In this document: piece after piece, positions 26,101 to 34,156 of the stretch | How positions within the stretch are numbered: position 1 is the first letter of the stretch | Layout: the number at the start of each line of letters is the position of its first letter | Virus record (IMG/VR): IMGVR_UViG_3300020200_000036 | Span: 1-56,435 of that record | Strand: one strand, 5' to 3' | DNA length: 56,435 bases | DNA from: a virus | Program-made: the position numbers and the translations under genes | Notes under the pieces: model-generated | What the model saw: the letters and a program-made list of their open reading frames with translations, nothing else | The model's database searches: none | What the model was told of the DNA's origin: nothing

Positions 26101-28245
26101 CTTTAAATCTCTTCTACGGTGTGATCTTCTTGGTAAGGTAGATGAAACTAAAGCATCAAATCTAATAAGGCTATCTGATAAACTGTCTACATTGGACCTA
26201 GAGAAGGTTGCGGTGGATGTTGGTGTGAGTCCTCTCTTATAAGTCTTCATAGCAATAGCGGATGTTCCAAACCCAGCTATTGATGCCCCGCTGGCATAAG
26301 TTATTGCAGCGTAATCCTGTTTAGCGACTCGGATGTATGGGCGAATAGCCTCCAGGTAGCCTTCAAAGTCCTCCGCAGACGATCTCGCAATAATCTCTGG
26401 TACTGCCTTTGCTGGAGAAAAGTCTTTAATTGTTTGTGATGTTATAGTAAGTATTTCAGGCGAATCTGCCTCTAATGATGATTTTCCAAAATCAAAGCTT
26501 GAAGTATCTATAACAATTTGAAAGTGAGATGATTTTCCATTCCACAAAGATAAATACTCAGTTTTCGTATCCGACAAATCTCTAATAATTGAATCCCAGT
26601 TGGGGGCATACTCTGCACTTGGAGTAAACATTAAAAAACTATTTTTAAGAGAATAGTCTTCATTAGTTCCCAAAGTGTATTTTAATATGTAATTTTTAAC
26701 TTTTTCAGCAAATGTAATTGGGACTCCAAAACAAATTAATTTATCTTCTATAAAAGAAACTAGCTCTTTAGTAATTTTTACAGTTCTATAGTATGGAATT
26801 TCTTCAAAAGGCGGAATTTTATTTATTTTATTTCTATATTTAAAAATAAAATCTGGATCGTCTACCCTAAATCTTCTTCCACCAAATAGAAAGTTGTCTG
26901 GAAATGCAGTGGCAAGGTCTGTTAATATGTTGTCAACGCACATTCTTATATTTTCATCAAAACTACTTAAGCTGTAGTTAGTGACTCCTAGACTTTGAGC
27001 TTTAGTCTGAGTCCAAGTAGAAAAATTTTGAAGGAATGTAGACTCTGTTGCTAAAGAATAGTGAATTAAGAATGGGATATAAGATTCCCACATTTCTGTA
27101 ATTAAAGAGCTAGCACTTAGTATATCTTGTCCGAAAATAGAATCTGCAATAAGACTTACACACTTCTTAGTTCCCACCGCTCTGTAAATATCAACAGCAT
27201 TCGCTATTTGGAGTCTCCACCGATCAGGTTCGGAGCCAAATAACTTCCACCCTATTAAGTTTGCTAGTAATGGCAAGTATTCATCTGGACATTCATTTAT
27301 GTCATACAATGCTTCAAGTCGATCAACTTGATTAGAGTAATCTGCAAAGGCAAACGACATTGCCTTTATTAATTTTATAAATGGCCCTTGTAGATATTTT
27401 TTAGTTATTAAAAACGAGTTTTGCAAATAATCGTCAATAGCATTTTTTACTCTAACATCTCCATCATCAATATAAAGTGGAGAGTATAGAACATCAACTA
27501 AAGTATTAAGTTTAGTAAGCTGCTGCGTTCCACTTGTAAACTGTGAACTTGTATTACTAGCTATAGGTAAAAAATCTTTAGGAATAACATTAATAGAACT
27601 CCACGACTGAGTGGTGTAGTTACGCCAAATATATTCAGTCAGTCCCCTAATACCATCATTGGTTTTTAATGTTTTTGCTGTGTAAGTATTGTTTGTTAAG
27701 ATATCCAATACATAAGACGATGGATTGTACTCTAAAGATTCACCTCTATTTAAAAAATAGAGCCAAGATAAATTCGTTATTAAATAATTATGTGTTTGTT
27801 CTTTTGTTGCGCCCTCTACAAATATCAATGTTGGATTATTTGTTCTTATTCCAGGTAGTAGAGTATTCTTTAAATAATCTCTGAATTCGTCACTAGAATT
27901 AAAATCTCTTAATGACTTGTTTAATGGTAATAGTATTTTTCTTTCAAAATCGTTAATGTCTATATCAGTAAGATTATTTTGTTTTACAAAGAATTGAGCT
28001 ATGCCCTCAGGAGTATTCATTCCACTATAAACTGTCCCAGTAACTCCACTAATAAAAAGTATGCTATTTATATTTCCAATTACATTTAAATGAGAATTTA
28101 TTAATTGATCTATGATGTCAATTTCATTATTTTTTAATGCATAGTCTTCTTCATAATACATTGACGGAATGACATACTTCATTGCGTCGCTGTAATTTGA
28201 CTTGTGGTACTGACGATTATCTATGAACTTAATTGGACTAGACAT
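23155..28245 (-). CDS. Giant gp7/gpI-like baseplate wedge protein with embedded SGNH esterase domain
   Basis: A 1696-residue protein directly after gp6, where T4 has wedge gp7 (about 1032). Start taken at the ATG 28245; a TTG at 28251 is the alternative. Residues 310-375 contain a P2-gpI-like tail-protein module (CPDEYLPLLANLIGW, then IYRAVGTKKCVSLIADSIFG). Residues 800-1145 form a SASA/DUF303-type SGNH hydrolase: block I LVIMAGQSNMNG (nucleophile Ser810), a GPEVKFCELL block, ALIWAQGESE (about 948-955), and block V NIHFNDESLDEIGERYF (His1134). Such enzymes remove acetyl groups from sialic acids or other sugars. The C-terminal 550 residues are beta-rich and unassigned. A surface-polysaccharide deacetylase in the baseplate is inferred. 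Confidence 0.8.
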   Translation of the reverse strand: MSSPIKFIDNRQYHKSNYSDAMKYVIPSMYYEEDYALKNNEIDIIDQLINSHLNVIGNINSILFISGVTGTVYSGMNTPEGIAQFFVKQNNLTDIDINDFERKILLPLNKSLRDFNSSDEFRDYLKNTLLPGIRTNNPTLIFVEGATKEQTHNYLITNLSWLYFLNRGESLEYNPSSYVLDILTNNTYTAKTLKTNDGIRGLTEYIWRNYTTQSWSSINVIPKDFLPIASNTSSQFTSGTQQLTKLNTLVDVLYSPLYIDDGDVRVKNAIDDYLQNSFLITKKYLQGPFIKLIKAMSFAFADYSNQVDRLEALYDINECPDEYLPLLANLIGWKLFGSEPDRWRLQIANAVDIYRAVGTKKCVSLIADSIFGQDILSASSLITEMWESYIPFLIHYSLATESTFLQNFSTWTQTKAQSLGVTNYSLSSFDENIRMCVDNILTDLATAFPDNFLFGGRRFRVDDPDFIFKYRNKINKIPPFEEIPYYRTVKITKELVSFIEDKLICFGVPITFAEKVKNYILKYTLGTNEDYSLKNSFLMFTPSAEYAPNWDSIIRDLSDTKTEYLSLWNGKSSHFQIVIDTSSFDFGKSSLEADSPEILTITSQTIKDFSPAKAVPEIIARSSAEDFEGYLEAIRPYIRVAKQDYAAITYASGASIAGFGTSAIAMKTYKRGLTPTSTATFSRSNVDSLSDSLIRFDALVSSTLPRRSHRRRDLKFILPKGGFYDRTGFNMPVSYDYNFSTTKTPLGLVPSSMTFVSIPDYNNIPEIYSKCNTLDSSNSYYGYNVSNTVPARGWSEVGPTKNLVIMAGQSNMNGAGTRQRDSVGGINYWDIEASAFVDTVIPFGNTQILNPLYDNSFTGVPFSYGSDFWGPEVKFCELLQKSELAKNTYIVKFASDNSLVVNSSAVNSWCPSNTFTNALYKRFNNVVDAAVNSLGGSSNIRNVALIWAQGESEAGTGQENDVSAIAFSAATAYFLDTVKAKFPSPINFKILRSKIADEMGQGSEPDRFYFPNGYWEPSPGLLEFGGGTKTALATTFATFGIAGGENFLSGSFGTWSWSSTSVVRQGQENLNTDQYGQLLNFDDINGFVEEPLFESNSSPISPPGVLLFSNILNIPSYSISGNFSAENYTLSNIHFNDESLDEIGERYFYAWLGTLARTDSFLDRGQLDKFVATLHYIQEQAKVVQASAYYAGRRREYAKTSMWKDNLQSYANSATIYSGAFPNSFDNYINFKFGRDFHKLYENYTHNFNRHRVGGGLVNLNGPTIFGHTFGSLLYNSDLLVKGNFANQYAQYITSSLDNIYEFYATSPLFSVSGNSSGTFVASTIEDATIYREDNSTIQREFRNSGIISHMEFCHPSGCSRDNSFAVLDVVGSEKFGHRYNPLIHDNVLIKQKSINSFSRMIFDIGKYTHYSNDGFDVPTNFLTPDHEFKLNLKALISTLNGEVFGGGAINFWIHTKPERNKIWTFMKNGEWKQHDASLVTNSTLVPTYCHQLSMPELIRDLNSSSIRCNNFILIANKNKENDTIASLDKSDFNQLELTFNTKNKYINVPIDYFENVSNYVHRLNQRYVIEIFSDAKDKNKFTLYYDLNLMDLTLHNLSKIFVTGTPNGSTMGEIYCKEYRVDINRNHLQSIIRYFNEIAGAYTSEFGYASRSAPYTSGVYETSGGSRINYVESPFWNTYSVTGTTGGITNLTYNN

Positions 28246-29842
28246 AAACAATATTTAATGTATAATTATTTAATTGAACTATCTCATTAAAGTTTACTTG
28301 AATAGTTTCTGAAACATTGTCTATGGTAGCGAATCTAACCTCTTCGACTTGGAATATTGAATACATCAAGTCCTGAGGATTAAATACTTTTCCAAAGTCA
28401 TTGTTGTCCATATTGAAAAATGCTTCGATAGTATTTCTAACTTTTTGTCTAATAGAGGTCTCATTGAACTGATACTTCTTATCCAATCTAAGAGTTATTT
28501 GAAGGTCTAAAGTTCTTATTAAACCATCTACAACCACCACCTCATCAGTAAGCATCTTTTTATCATCTATTGCTAAAAGGATTTGACGCTTATATTCTGG
28601 TGTAGCTTTTCTTAGCTGTAAATTATTAGCTTTTTCAAGAACATATAGATCAATTATATTAGCAGAAGAGTAAGCTCTTCTTGTGACCGCAGTGGCTTTG
28701 CCTATTGACCCATAGGAGCTAATGTAGCTGTTAACGAATGCTTTGTAATCGTTCAATGTTACTAAGCGATTTTGAGTTCTAAACATTAAAGGTCCGTACC
28801 GCTTGGCATTTTCTGCTGTTTCCGCATCGGACCCACCAGTTCCTATTGAAGTATTTTGTATAGTTGCTTGGTGTGTAGTAGTTGATTCTCCGTTAGTAAA
28901 AGTTAAAGAAACTGGGGCATTAAGTACTCCCTTTCCAATATTTCCTCTTGTACCGCCCCCAGTTCTGTAAAGTATAGTGTAGCTATCCCCAATAGCGGGG
29001 GTTTTACCTATATTACTGTCTCCAAAAACTACAGTACCCCCATAATTATCATTAGACAATAATTGGAATACTCGTTGGGATGGTCCTGATGCATAAAATA
29101 TATTATCAACTTGAACATACTCACCGCTGGTAGCGGATTCTCCATTTATTATAACTTGTAAGCTCCCTTCAACAATAGGAGATTGTGCAAGAGAAACATT
29201 TTTTAACGATTCTGTATCTGAGAATGTTCCACGTTCGATAACTAAAGATCCCTCTAATAAAACTAGACTGGAGAATGTTGTAACACTCCCTTCCTTTTCT
29301 GAGTTGTACACTACAATATCAGCGGTAGGAGTGGCTGTATCTATGTCCCCGTCTGCTGCGATCTTATACAGGGTGTACGTTAGTGGTAATCCATCTTCTG
29401 GGGAAGTTATAGTAACTGATCTATCCTTTGCAGCTATTGTTATGTAACTGTTAGGGGAATTTGTCCATGTAAAAGGGAGTGTCAGTTTGGAGTCCGAAGC
29501 GGCAGATATCGGACCCCTCATCCTAATACCAATAAGTTGCAATAAATTTTTAATACTTGACCTAGATCTAGCAGTTTTTAAAAAATTCTCATTAGCTAAA
29601 TAATCAGCTTTGTAGGACAAAACATGGCCCATGTAGGCTATAAGTTCTATGAGCATCATTCCAAAGTCTGATTCTGAGAAGTAATTGTAATCAAGCGGGT
29701 AGACCGCTTGAATATAACGAAGCAAAGAATCTCTAAGAGTTACGAAGTCAGTAGAAGCAAAATTTATATAGTTTCTCTTATCAACATCATCTGATGTTAA
29801 GAGTTTCATGAAGTCAGAATTTGCTGTGCCACGAAATTTCAT
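28238..29842 (-). CDS. gp6: Baseplate wedge protein (gp6-like, baseplate J family)
   Basis: A 534-residue gpJ/gp6-family protein (T4 gp6 about 660), which forms the inner iris of the baseplate that opens on contraction. Landmarks are the N-terminal FVTLRDSLLRYIQAVYPLDYNYFSESDFGMMLIELIAYMGHVLSY, given here by its key parts SDFGMMLIELIAYMGH, then YRTGGGTRGNIGKG, the MFRTQNRLVTLNDYKAFV block, and YKRQILLAIDDKKMLTDEVV. It shares one base with the gp25 stop (TAATG) and overlaps the gp7-like gene by 8 bases, the conserved 25-6-7 wedge cassette. Confidence 0.93.
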   Translation of the reverse strand: MKFRGTANSDFMKLLTSDDVDKRNYINFASTDFVTLRDSLLRYIQAVYPLDYNYFSESDFGMMLIELIAYMGHVLSYKADYLANENFLKTARSRSSIKNLLQLIGIRMRGPISAASDSKLTLPFTWTNSPNSYITIAAKDRSVTITSPEDGLPLTYTLYKIAADGDIDTATPTADIVVYNSEKEGSVTTFSSLVLLEGSLVIERGTFSDTESLKNVSLAQSPIVEGSLQVIINGESATSGEYVQVDNIFYASGPSQRVFQLLSNDNYGGTVVFGDSNIGKTPAIGDSYTILYRTGGGTRGNIGKGVLNAPVSLTFTNGESTTTHQATIQNTSIGTGGSDAETAENAKRYGPLMFRTQNRLVTLNDYKAFVNSYISSYGSIGKATAVTRRAYSSANIIDLYVLEKANNLQLRKATPEYKRQILLAIDDKKMLTDEVVVVDGLIRTLDLQITLRLDKKYQFNETSIRQKVRNTIEAFFNMDNNDFGKVFNPQDLMYSIFQVEEVRFATIDNVSETIQVNFNEIVQLNNYTLNIVYV

Positions 29843-30306
29843 TATTGTATATTTAGGGTTATGTCAAAAGCAATACTATCCACAACATTCAAAGTGCAAT
29901 AAATCTTTACAATTAAGACTTGTCCACTTTGATTACTTGAAGTTTGACCTGGGAATATTTGAATTTTATTTACAGATATTCCCCTAGCATACCTAGAAAA
30001 CGACTCTAAAATTTCTCTTTTTATTTGACTAAAAGTTGCTTGATCCATTGGCTCCATAAGAAATCTTCTTAGGTTGGTTCCATATGAGGGGAGCATTACT
30101 CGTTCTCCACGGGAAGTGGATAGAAGTTGTTTTAAATGTCCTTTTGCAAGCTTAACATCAGAACACCTAGTTAAAAATTTTCTAGAATCAATGCCTCCTA
30201 AAGGGAATGAAAATCCATAAGCTTTGTTCACATTCCTTTTTTCTAAAAGAACGGGTGGCTTAGGAACGGTAGATCCATAAATTTCTATTGTTTGGTTTAA
30301 TGCCAT
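29842..30306 (-). CDS. gp25: Baseplate wedge protein (gp25-like, GPW/gp25 family)
   Basis: A 154-residue gp25 homologue (T4 132). It has the family core: GGIDSRKFLTRCSDVKLAKGHLKQLLSTSRGERVMLPSYG, key part STSRGERVMLPSYGTNLRRFLMEP, then the helix ATFSQIKREILESFSRY and the closing strand VLIVKIYCTLN. gp25 starts sheath polymerisation at the baseplate and carries the conserved EPR-like motif region that contacts the sheath; here it appears as MEPMD. It sits 3 bases downstream of the ConA-like gene and is coupled to gp6. Confidence 0.93.
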   Translation of the reverse strand: MALNQTIEIYGSTVPKPPVLLEKRNVNKAYGFSFPLGGIDSRKFLTRCSDVKLAKGHLKQLLSTSRGERVMLPSYGTNLRRFLMEPMDQATFSQIKREILESFSRYARGISVNKIQIFPGQTSSNQSGQVLIVKIYCTLNVVDSIAFDITLNIQ

Positions 30307-30308
30307 AA

Positions 30309-33005
30309 TTATAACTTAGAAACATCAATGTTTTTAAAGAATGCTCTATGAGTATTGTAATTATTTAGTATTTGAGATCCATCTAATGCTTTAGAATAAA
30401 ACTTTATACTGCCTAAGTAACCTCTTAAACCGCTTATTATACCCCCGTAAATTCCCCCCATAAAGTTCCCTTTATCGTATAGTCCATCAGTATATCCACC
30501 ACCTACCACCCAAGGGGTGAAGAAGGAGTCTAATTTTGGACCATATTTAAGACTCTCTGGGGCGTCTGAATTTACAGAAGTTTGCGAATACTCAAAGCTG
30601 TTAGATAATTTAAATGTTGGCAAGTTTGGCATTGTAAATTTTTGAATGCCAAACACATTTGAAAGACTTGATGTCGTTACTCTAGAACCGTCAAAGTAGA
30701 ATGATATCTCATCTAACTTTGGATTAAATGTTACCCCTATATGACAGAACTGACCTGAGACATTTTTCATATCGGTTGATAGTGGGTGCTTCATTGTATG
30801 GTATTTTGTTTTATCCACACAGTCTTCCACTTCGTAGAAAGATCTATTAATTAATCCCGCTGACGAAGCAGTTACTGATTGTGTAGGTGCAATGAAGAAT
30901 GCTGTATTAGCGACTGGATTATCGCTAGAGTTATTGGAAGCTCCCTGGTCACTCACAATTCTTCTATCGCGGGTGAATCCCATTATAAATCCACGAACAA
31001 CCTCACTGCCAAAATTATTTGAAATGTATTCCGTGTTACTAGATCCCTCACTTCCTACAAATCCTACGTTTTCGTTAGCTAGAACTAATCGGTAAAGTGA
31101 AGACACTCCGTCAATACCGCTACTTGTAAATATATCCGGTACATATGTCCAGAAATCTATTGATGCCCCATCAAAATTATATAGTAAGTCGTTAAATTTT
31201 TGTGACTCACTAAGTTTTACAAAACTACCAAGCCCAGACAAAGATGTTGGACTACTACTTGAATGTTTTGTTATTCCTCTAAGATATGGTATTCCTAATC
31301 CTCTAGAGAATACTGAATCTGTCCCTTCCGCTACTAATTGAGCGTAAAGTTCATTTGATTCAGATGCTGAATTTCTTACATTAAAGAATGTTGATGATGG
31401 ATCCTCTACATCTGTGTCCAAGAAATTGTACATAGCAAACAAGCCATCCGTAGTTAAGCTGTTCTCTGTTTGCAGAATTACTGCATCAACAGCCGAGACG
31501 CTACTACCATCGTATATAATTGCTCCATCTCCGTTTTCTGGAATAATAAGATGCTCCAGGGAAGAATTCTTCGTATTACCAATCTTTGGGATAATATAAT
31601 TTGTCTGTAATATTATTGGGAACACAACCCCAGATACATCAGCTTGGCTAAAGGACAAATACTTTTGTTTTTGAATATCTACCGCTAAATTTATACCAGA
31701 TAAGTATGAGAAGTCGTTGATTGGAACTTCTCCTGGGTTATATATTGTTTGTGTTTGATATAGTTGAGGCAGGGCTACCGCTAATTCTATCTGCTTCTTT
31801 CTCTTATTAATTTTTTTGTTTAATGTTGTATTCTCTGAAATTAAAGATTGCTTAAAGTTTAAAATTATCGAGGTGGGGGCAGAGCTTGTCTCTAGTTCTT
31901 GTATTTGAGAAGACAGATCGTAAATTCTTTTGTTCTTATTCCCAATTAACTCTTGTAAAAAGCCATCTTTGTCGTAGTATGCTCTAAGGTATTCTTTTTC
32001 ATTTATTATATCAGGGTCAAGAATAGTGTTAAAATAAGAAGCAAGATCTTTTGTAGAGAATTGTTTCCCACGGCCACCTAGATTAGGATCTTGTATAAAC
32101 CTCCAAAGATCTTCTTTGTGTAGTAGATTACGTTTTGTGGATAAATAAGTTAAAACAGGCTCTATACCGCTTGTTTGAGAATCAAAGTAGAGACCGTCTT
32201 TAGATAAAATAAATTGTCCTATGGAGCTTTTTGGCGGTCCATAAATCAGTCTAAATATTTCTCTCTCCCCCTCTCCCGTTCCGCTAGCTAGCGGTGGGCA
32301 ATTTTTAGCAGCATATGGAGTATTTACAAATAAAGGGTATAGTTCTGGGCGAAATATTGGCTCCTTAGAAATACCTTTTTCTCTATCCAGAAGGATAGAT
32401 CTAATTTCATCTGCTTTGGCGGTTGCGTCTTGTATAAAAGATAAGGCAGCCTCTGCCTGTAATTTTTGCGAAGCAAAATTACTCTCAACAAAATCCGCAA
32501 ATGCTGACGGGTCCATCGGGGTTTCGGCTCCAAGTCCCCTTTCTTGAAGTCTTCTTGATTGTTTAAATGACTCTAAACAATTTTTTATACTGTTTATTGC
32601 ACCCGCGACATTTTGATAATTAGCATATAGATTGCCAGCAGTCTGAGTTATTGCCTGAGTAATACCTATTAATCCACCGATAGCGGCAACCACATCATTA
32701 TCCTTAGAAGCACCCAATATTTTAGATAAAAATGAAAATTCTCCATTCTCATCTAAAATTTTAATAGCTCCTAAGGCATCCCTTATCTCGTTAGCTATAG
32801 TTTTTAAGGCATCATCAGCTAACGTAACCCCTTTCTCTATACCTTCTAAAAGTGAAGTTAATAGTGGTGTCGGGAGTAACCCCAAAGCATTTGCGGCAAG
32901 GTTTAATATACAACTAGGTAGTCCAAAGGAAGCTCCAAGGGCTGCTGTTGGATCACCCCCTGATCCTAGAAGACTGTTAAATAAATTAAAATCAAAAGAT
33001 ACCAT
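30309..33005 (-). CDS. Large baseplate protein with helical N-terminus and ConA/LamG-like C-terminal domain
   Basis: An 898-residue protein not matched in the T4 wedge set. The first ~210 residues are Ala/Leu/Ile-rich helices (LPSCILNLAANALGLLP, IGGLIGITQAITQTAGNLY) that could pack against the tube or hub. A coiled-coil-like stretch is near 360-400. Residues about 600-890 have the texture of a concanavalin/LamG jelly roll: SIDFWTYVPDIF, GQFCHIGVTFNPKLDEISFYFDGS and the final YLGSIKFYSKALDGSQILNNYN, the classic close of laminin-G-like folds. This suggests sugar or surface binding. It is encoded between the spike gene and gp25. Confidence 0.72.
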   Translation of the reverse strand: MVSFDFNLFNSLLGSGGDPTAALGASFGLPSCILNLAANALGLLPTPLLTSLLEGIEKGVTLADDALKTIANEIRDALGAIKILDENGEFSFLSKILGASKDNDVVAAIGGLIGITQAITQTAGNLYANYQNVAGAINSIKNCLESFKQSRRLQERGLGAETPMDPSAFADFVESNFASQKLQAEAALSFIQDATAKADEIRSILLDREKGISKEPIFRPELYPLFVNTPYAAKNCPPLASGTGEGEREIFRLIYGPPKSSIGQFILSKDGLYFDSQTSGIEPVLTYLSTKRNLLHKEDLWRFIQDPNLGGRGKQFSTKDLASYFNTILDPDIINEKEYLRAYYDKDGFLQELIGNKNKRIYDLSSQIQELETSSAPTSIILNFKQSLISENTTLNKKINKRKKQIELAVALPQLYQTQTIYNPGEVPINDFSYLSGINLAVDIQKQKYLSFSQADVSGVVFPIILQTNYIIPKIGNTKNSSLEHLIIPENGDGAIIYDGSSVSAVDAVILQTENSLTTDGLFAMYNFLDTDVEDPSSTFFNVRNSASESNELYAQLVAEGTDSVFSRGLGIPYLRGITKHSSSSPTSLSGLGSFVKLSESQKFNDLLYNFDGASIDFWTYVPDIFTSSGIDGVSSLYRLVLANENVGFVGSEGSSNTEYISNNFGSEVVRGFIMGFTRDRRIVSDQGASNNSSDNPVANTAFFIAPTQSVTASSAGLINRSFYEVEDCVDKTKYHTMKHPLSTDMKNVSGQFCHIGVTFNPKLDEISFYFDGSRVTTSSLSNVFGIQKFTMPNLPTFKLSNSFEYSQTSVNSDAPESLKYGPKLDSFFTPWVVGGGYTDGLYDKGNFMGGIYGGIISGLRGYLGSIKFYSKALDGSQILNNYNTHRAFFKNIDVSKL

Positions 33006-33011
33006 TTTTTA

Positions 33012-34154
33012 TTATCTTCCGTAAGCATTTTTTCTGGGAGCGACTTCTGACAAGGAAGGAAGAGCAGTTTGTGTAACACTATTTAGTGTTAGTGGGGTAA
33101 GTGCTCCTAAATTAGTGGCAACAAAGCCATAAGCATTTAATTGTGTTGTTCCCTCTACATTAGTATTGATCCCTCCCTTAATATTAACATTTCCTCCAGT
33201 AGCCTCAATGTTAATATCCCCTCCAGTAGAAAGTAGATCTATTCCCGATTCCGCCTGCACAGTTACTTTAAACTTTGAAAATAGCTTAATGTCGCCACCT
33301 GAATTAATCTGAACAATCCCTTTCTGTGTAGATATAAAAATATTGCTATTGGCTGCATTAGGCGAGGGATTATCCGTAAAGATATTAATATCTCTCCACT
33401 TCGATATTAAATTAATATTACCCCACATTAAACCAGGGTCCCCCCCAGTTGAAGACTCTGATAAATTTTTTAATTTGTACAATCCCTCAGAAGTATTTGT
33501 TAAAGTTATGTCTCTCCCTTCTGTAACTTGTATTTTATAACTACCATGTCCAACTATACATTGCTGGGTGCCAAAGGTATTTATTTCCATACCTCTTGGG
33601 ATATACCCCTTAGTTGGATTAGGGGTATAAGGTATTTGGACAGGGCCCCCAAGACATATATAATCCCCTGGGCTGTTCTTAATTATTACTCCGTTTGCTT
33701 GTGGGCTATCACTTAAAATTATTTGCTGATTCTTACTACTCTTTAGTTCAACTTGATTTACTATCGGCTCACCTTGAGCGTAATAGTTTTGAATCTTTAG
33801 ACCAGCATCCTTGTGATTCTTAAAGAACATTGCCGTAGGGTTTCCGAAAGGATCAAACATTTTCCTGTCCGAATATAAAGGGGCGGCATTTCCTTCTATG
33901 TCCTTTGATATCTTACCAAGCATCTCCCCATGCCCGACTATTGTTGTTAAATAATAATATTCTGAATTATCTGAGTATACAAGAATTTCTGATCCCACAG
34001 TAGGGGGAGCAAATAGTCCATAAAAATATCTTTGATGGTTAGGGGAAGTATACTTAACTTTTATATTTACCGGCCCAGGCAACAGCACAGCATTGATTAT
34101 ATTTTCTGGGTCAAAAGACCTGTAAGGTTCGACTATTGCTTTAAGTATTTCCAT
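33012..34154 (-). CDS. Central spike protein (gp5/VgrG-like, no lysozyme domain)
   Basis: A 381-residue protein, start taken at ATG 34154, two bases after the upstream stop (the frame is open to 34211). The N-terminal OB-fold-like part includes VLLPGPVNIKVKYTSPN, then FYGLFAPPTVGSEILVYSDNSEYYYLTTIVGHG (key PPTVGSEILV). This is followed by repeated strands (VELKSSKNQQIILSDS, NGVIIKNSPGDYICLG) and a C-terminal triple-stranded beta-helix with VxVx8 spacing (GGDINIEATGGNVNIKGG). T4 gp5 (575 residues) carries a lysozyme between these parts; none is visible here. It should trimerise into the piercing spike and carry the PAAR tip. Confidence 0.82.
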   Translation of the reverse strand: MEILKAIVEPYRSFDPENIINAVLLPGPVNIKVKYTSPNHQRYFYGLFAPPTVGSEILVYSDNSEYYYLTTIVGHGEMLGKISKDIEGNAAPLYSDRKMFDPFGNPTAMFFKNHKDAGLKIQNYYAQGEPIVNQVELKSSKNQQIILSDSPQANGVIIKNSPGDYICLGGPVQIPYTPNPTKGYIPRGMEINTFGTQQCIVGHGSYKIQVTEGRDITLTNTSEGLYKLKNLSESSTGGDPGLMWGNINLISKWRDINIFTDNPSPNAANSNIFISTQKGIVQINSGGDIKLFSKFKVTVQAESGIDLLSTGGDINIEATGGNVNIKGGINTNVEGTTQLNAYGFVATNLGALTPLTLNSVTQTALPSLSEVAPRKNAYGR

Positions 34155-34156
34155 AA

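Noticed and set aside
28065-28072. TATAAATA on the minus strand
   Set aside because: Lies within the 5' part of the gp7-like gene, not upstream of any start.
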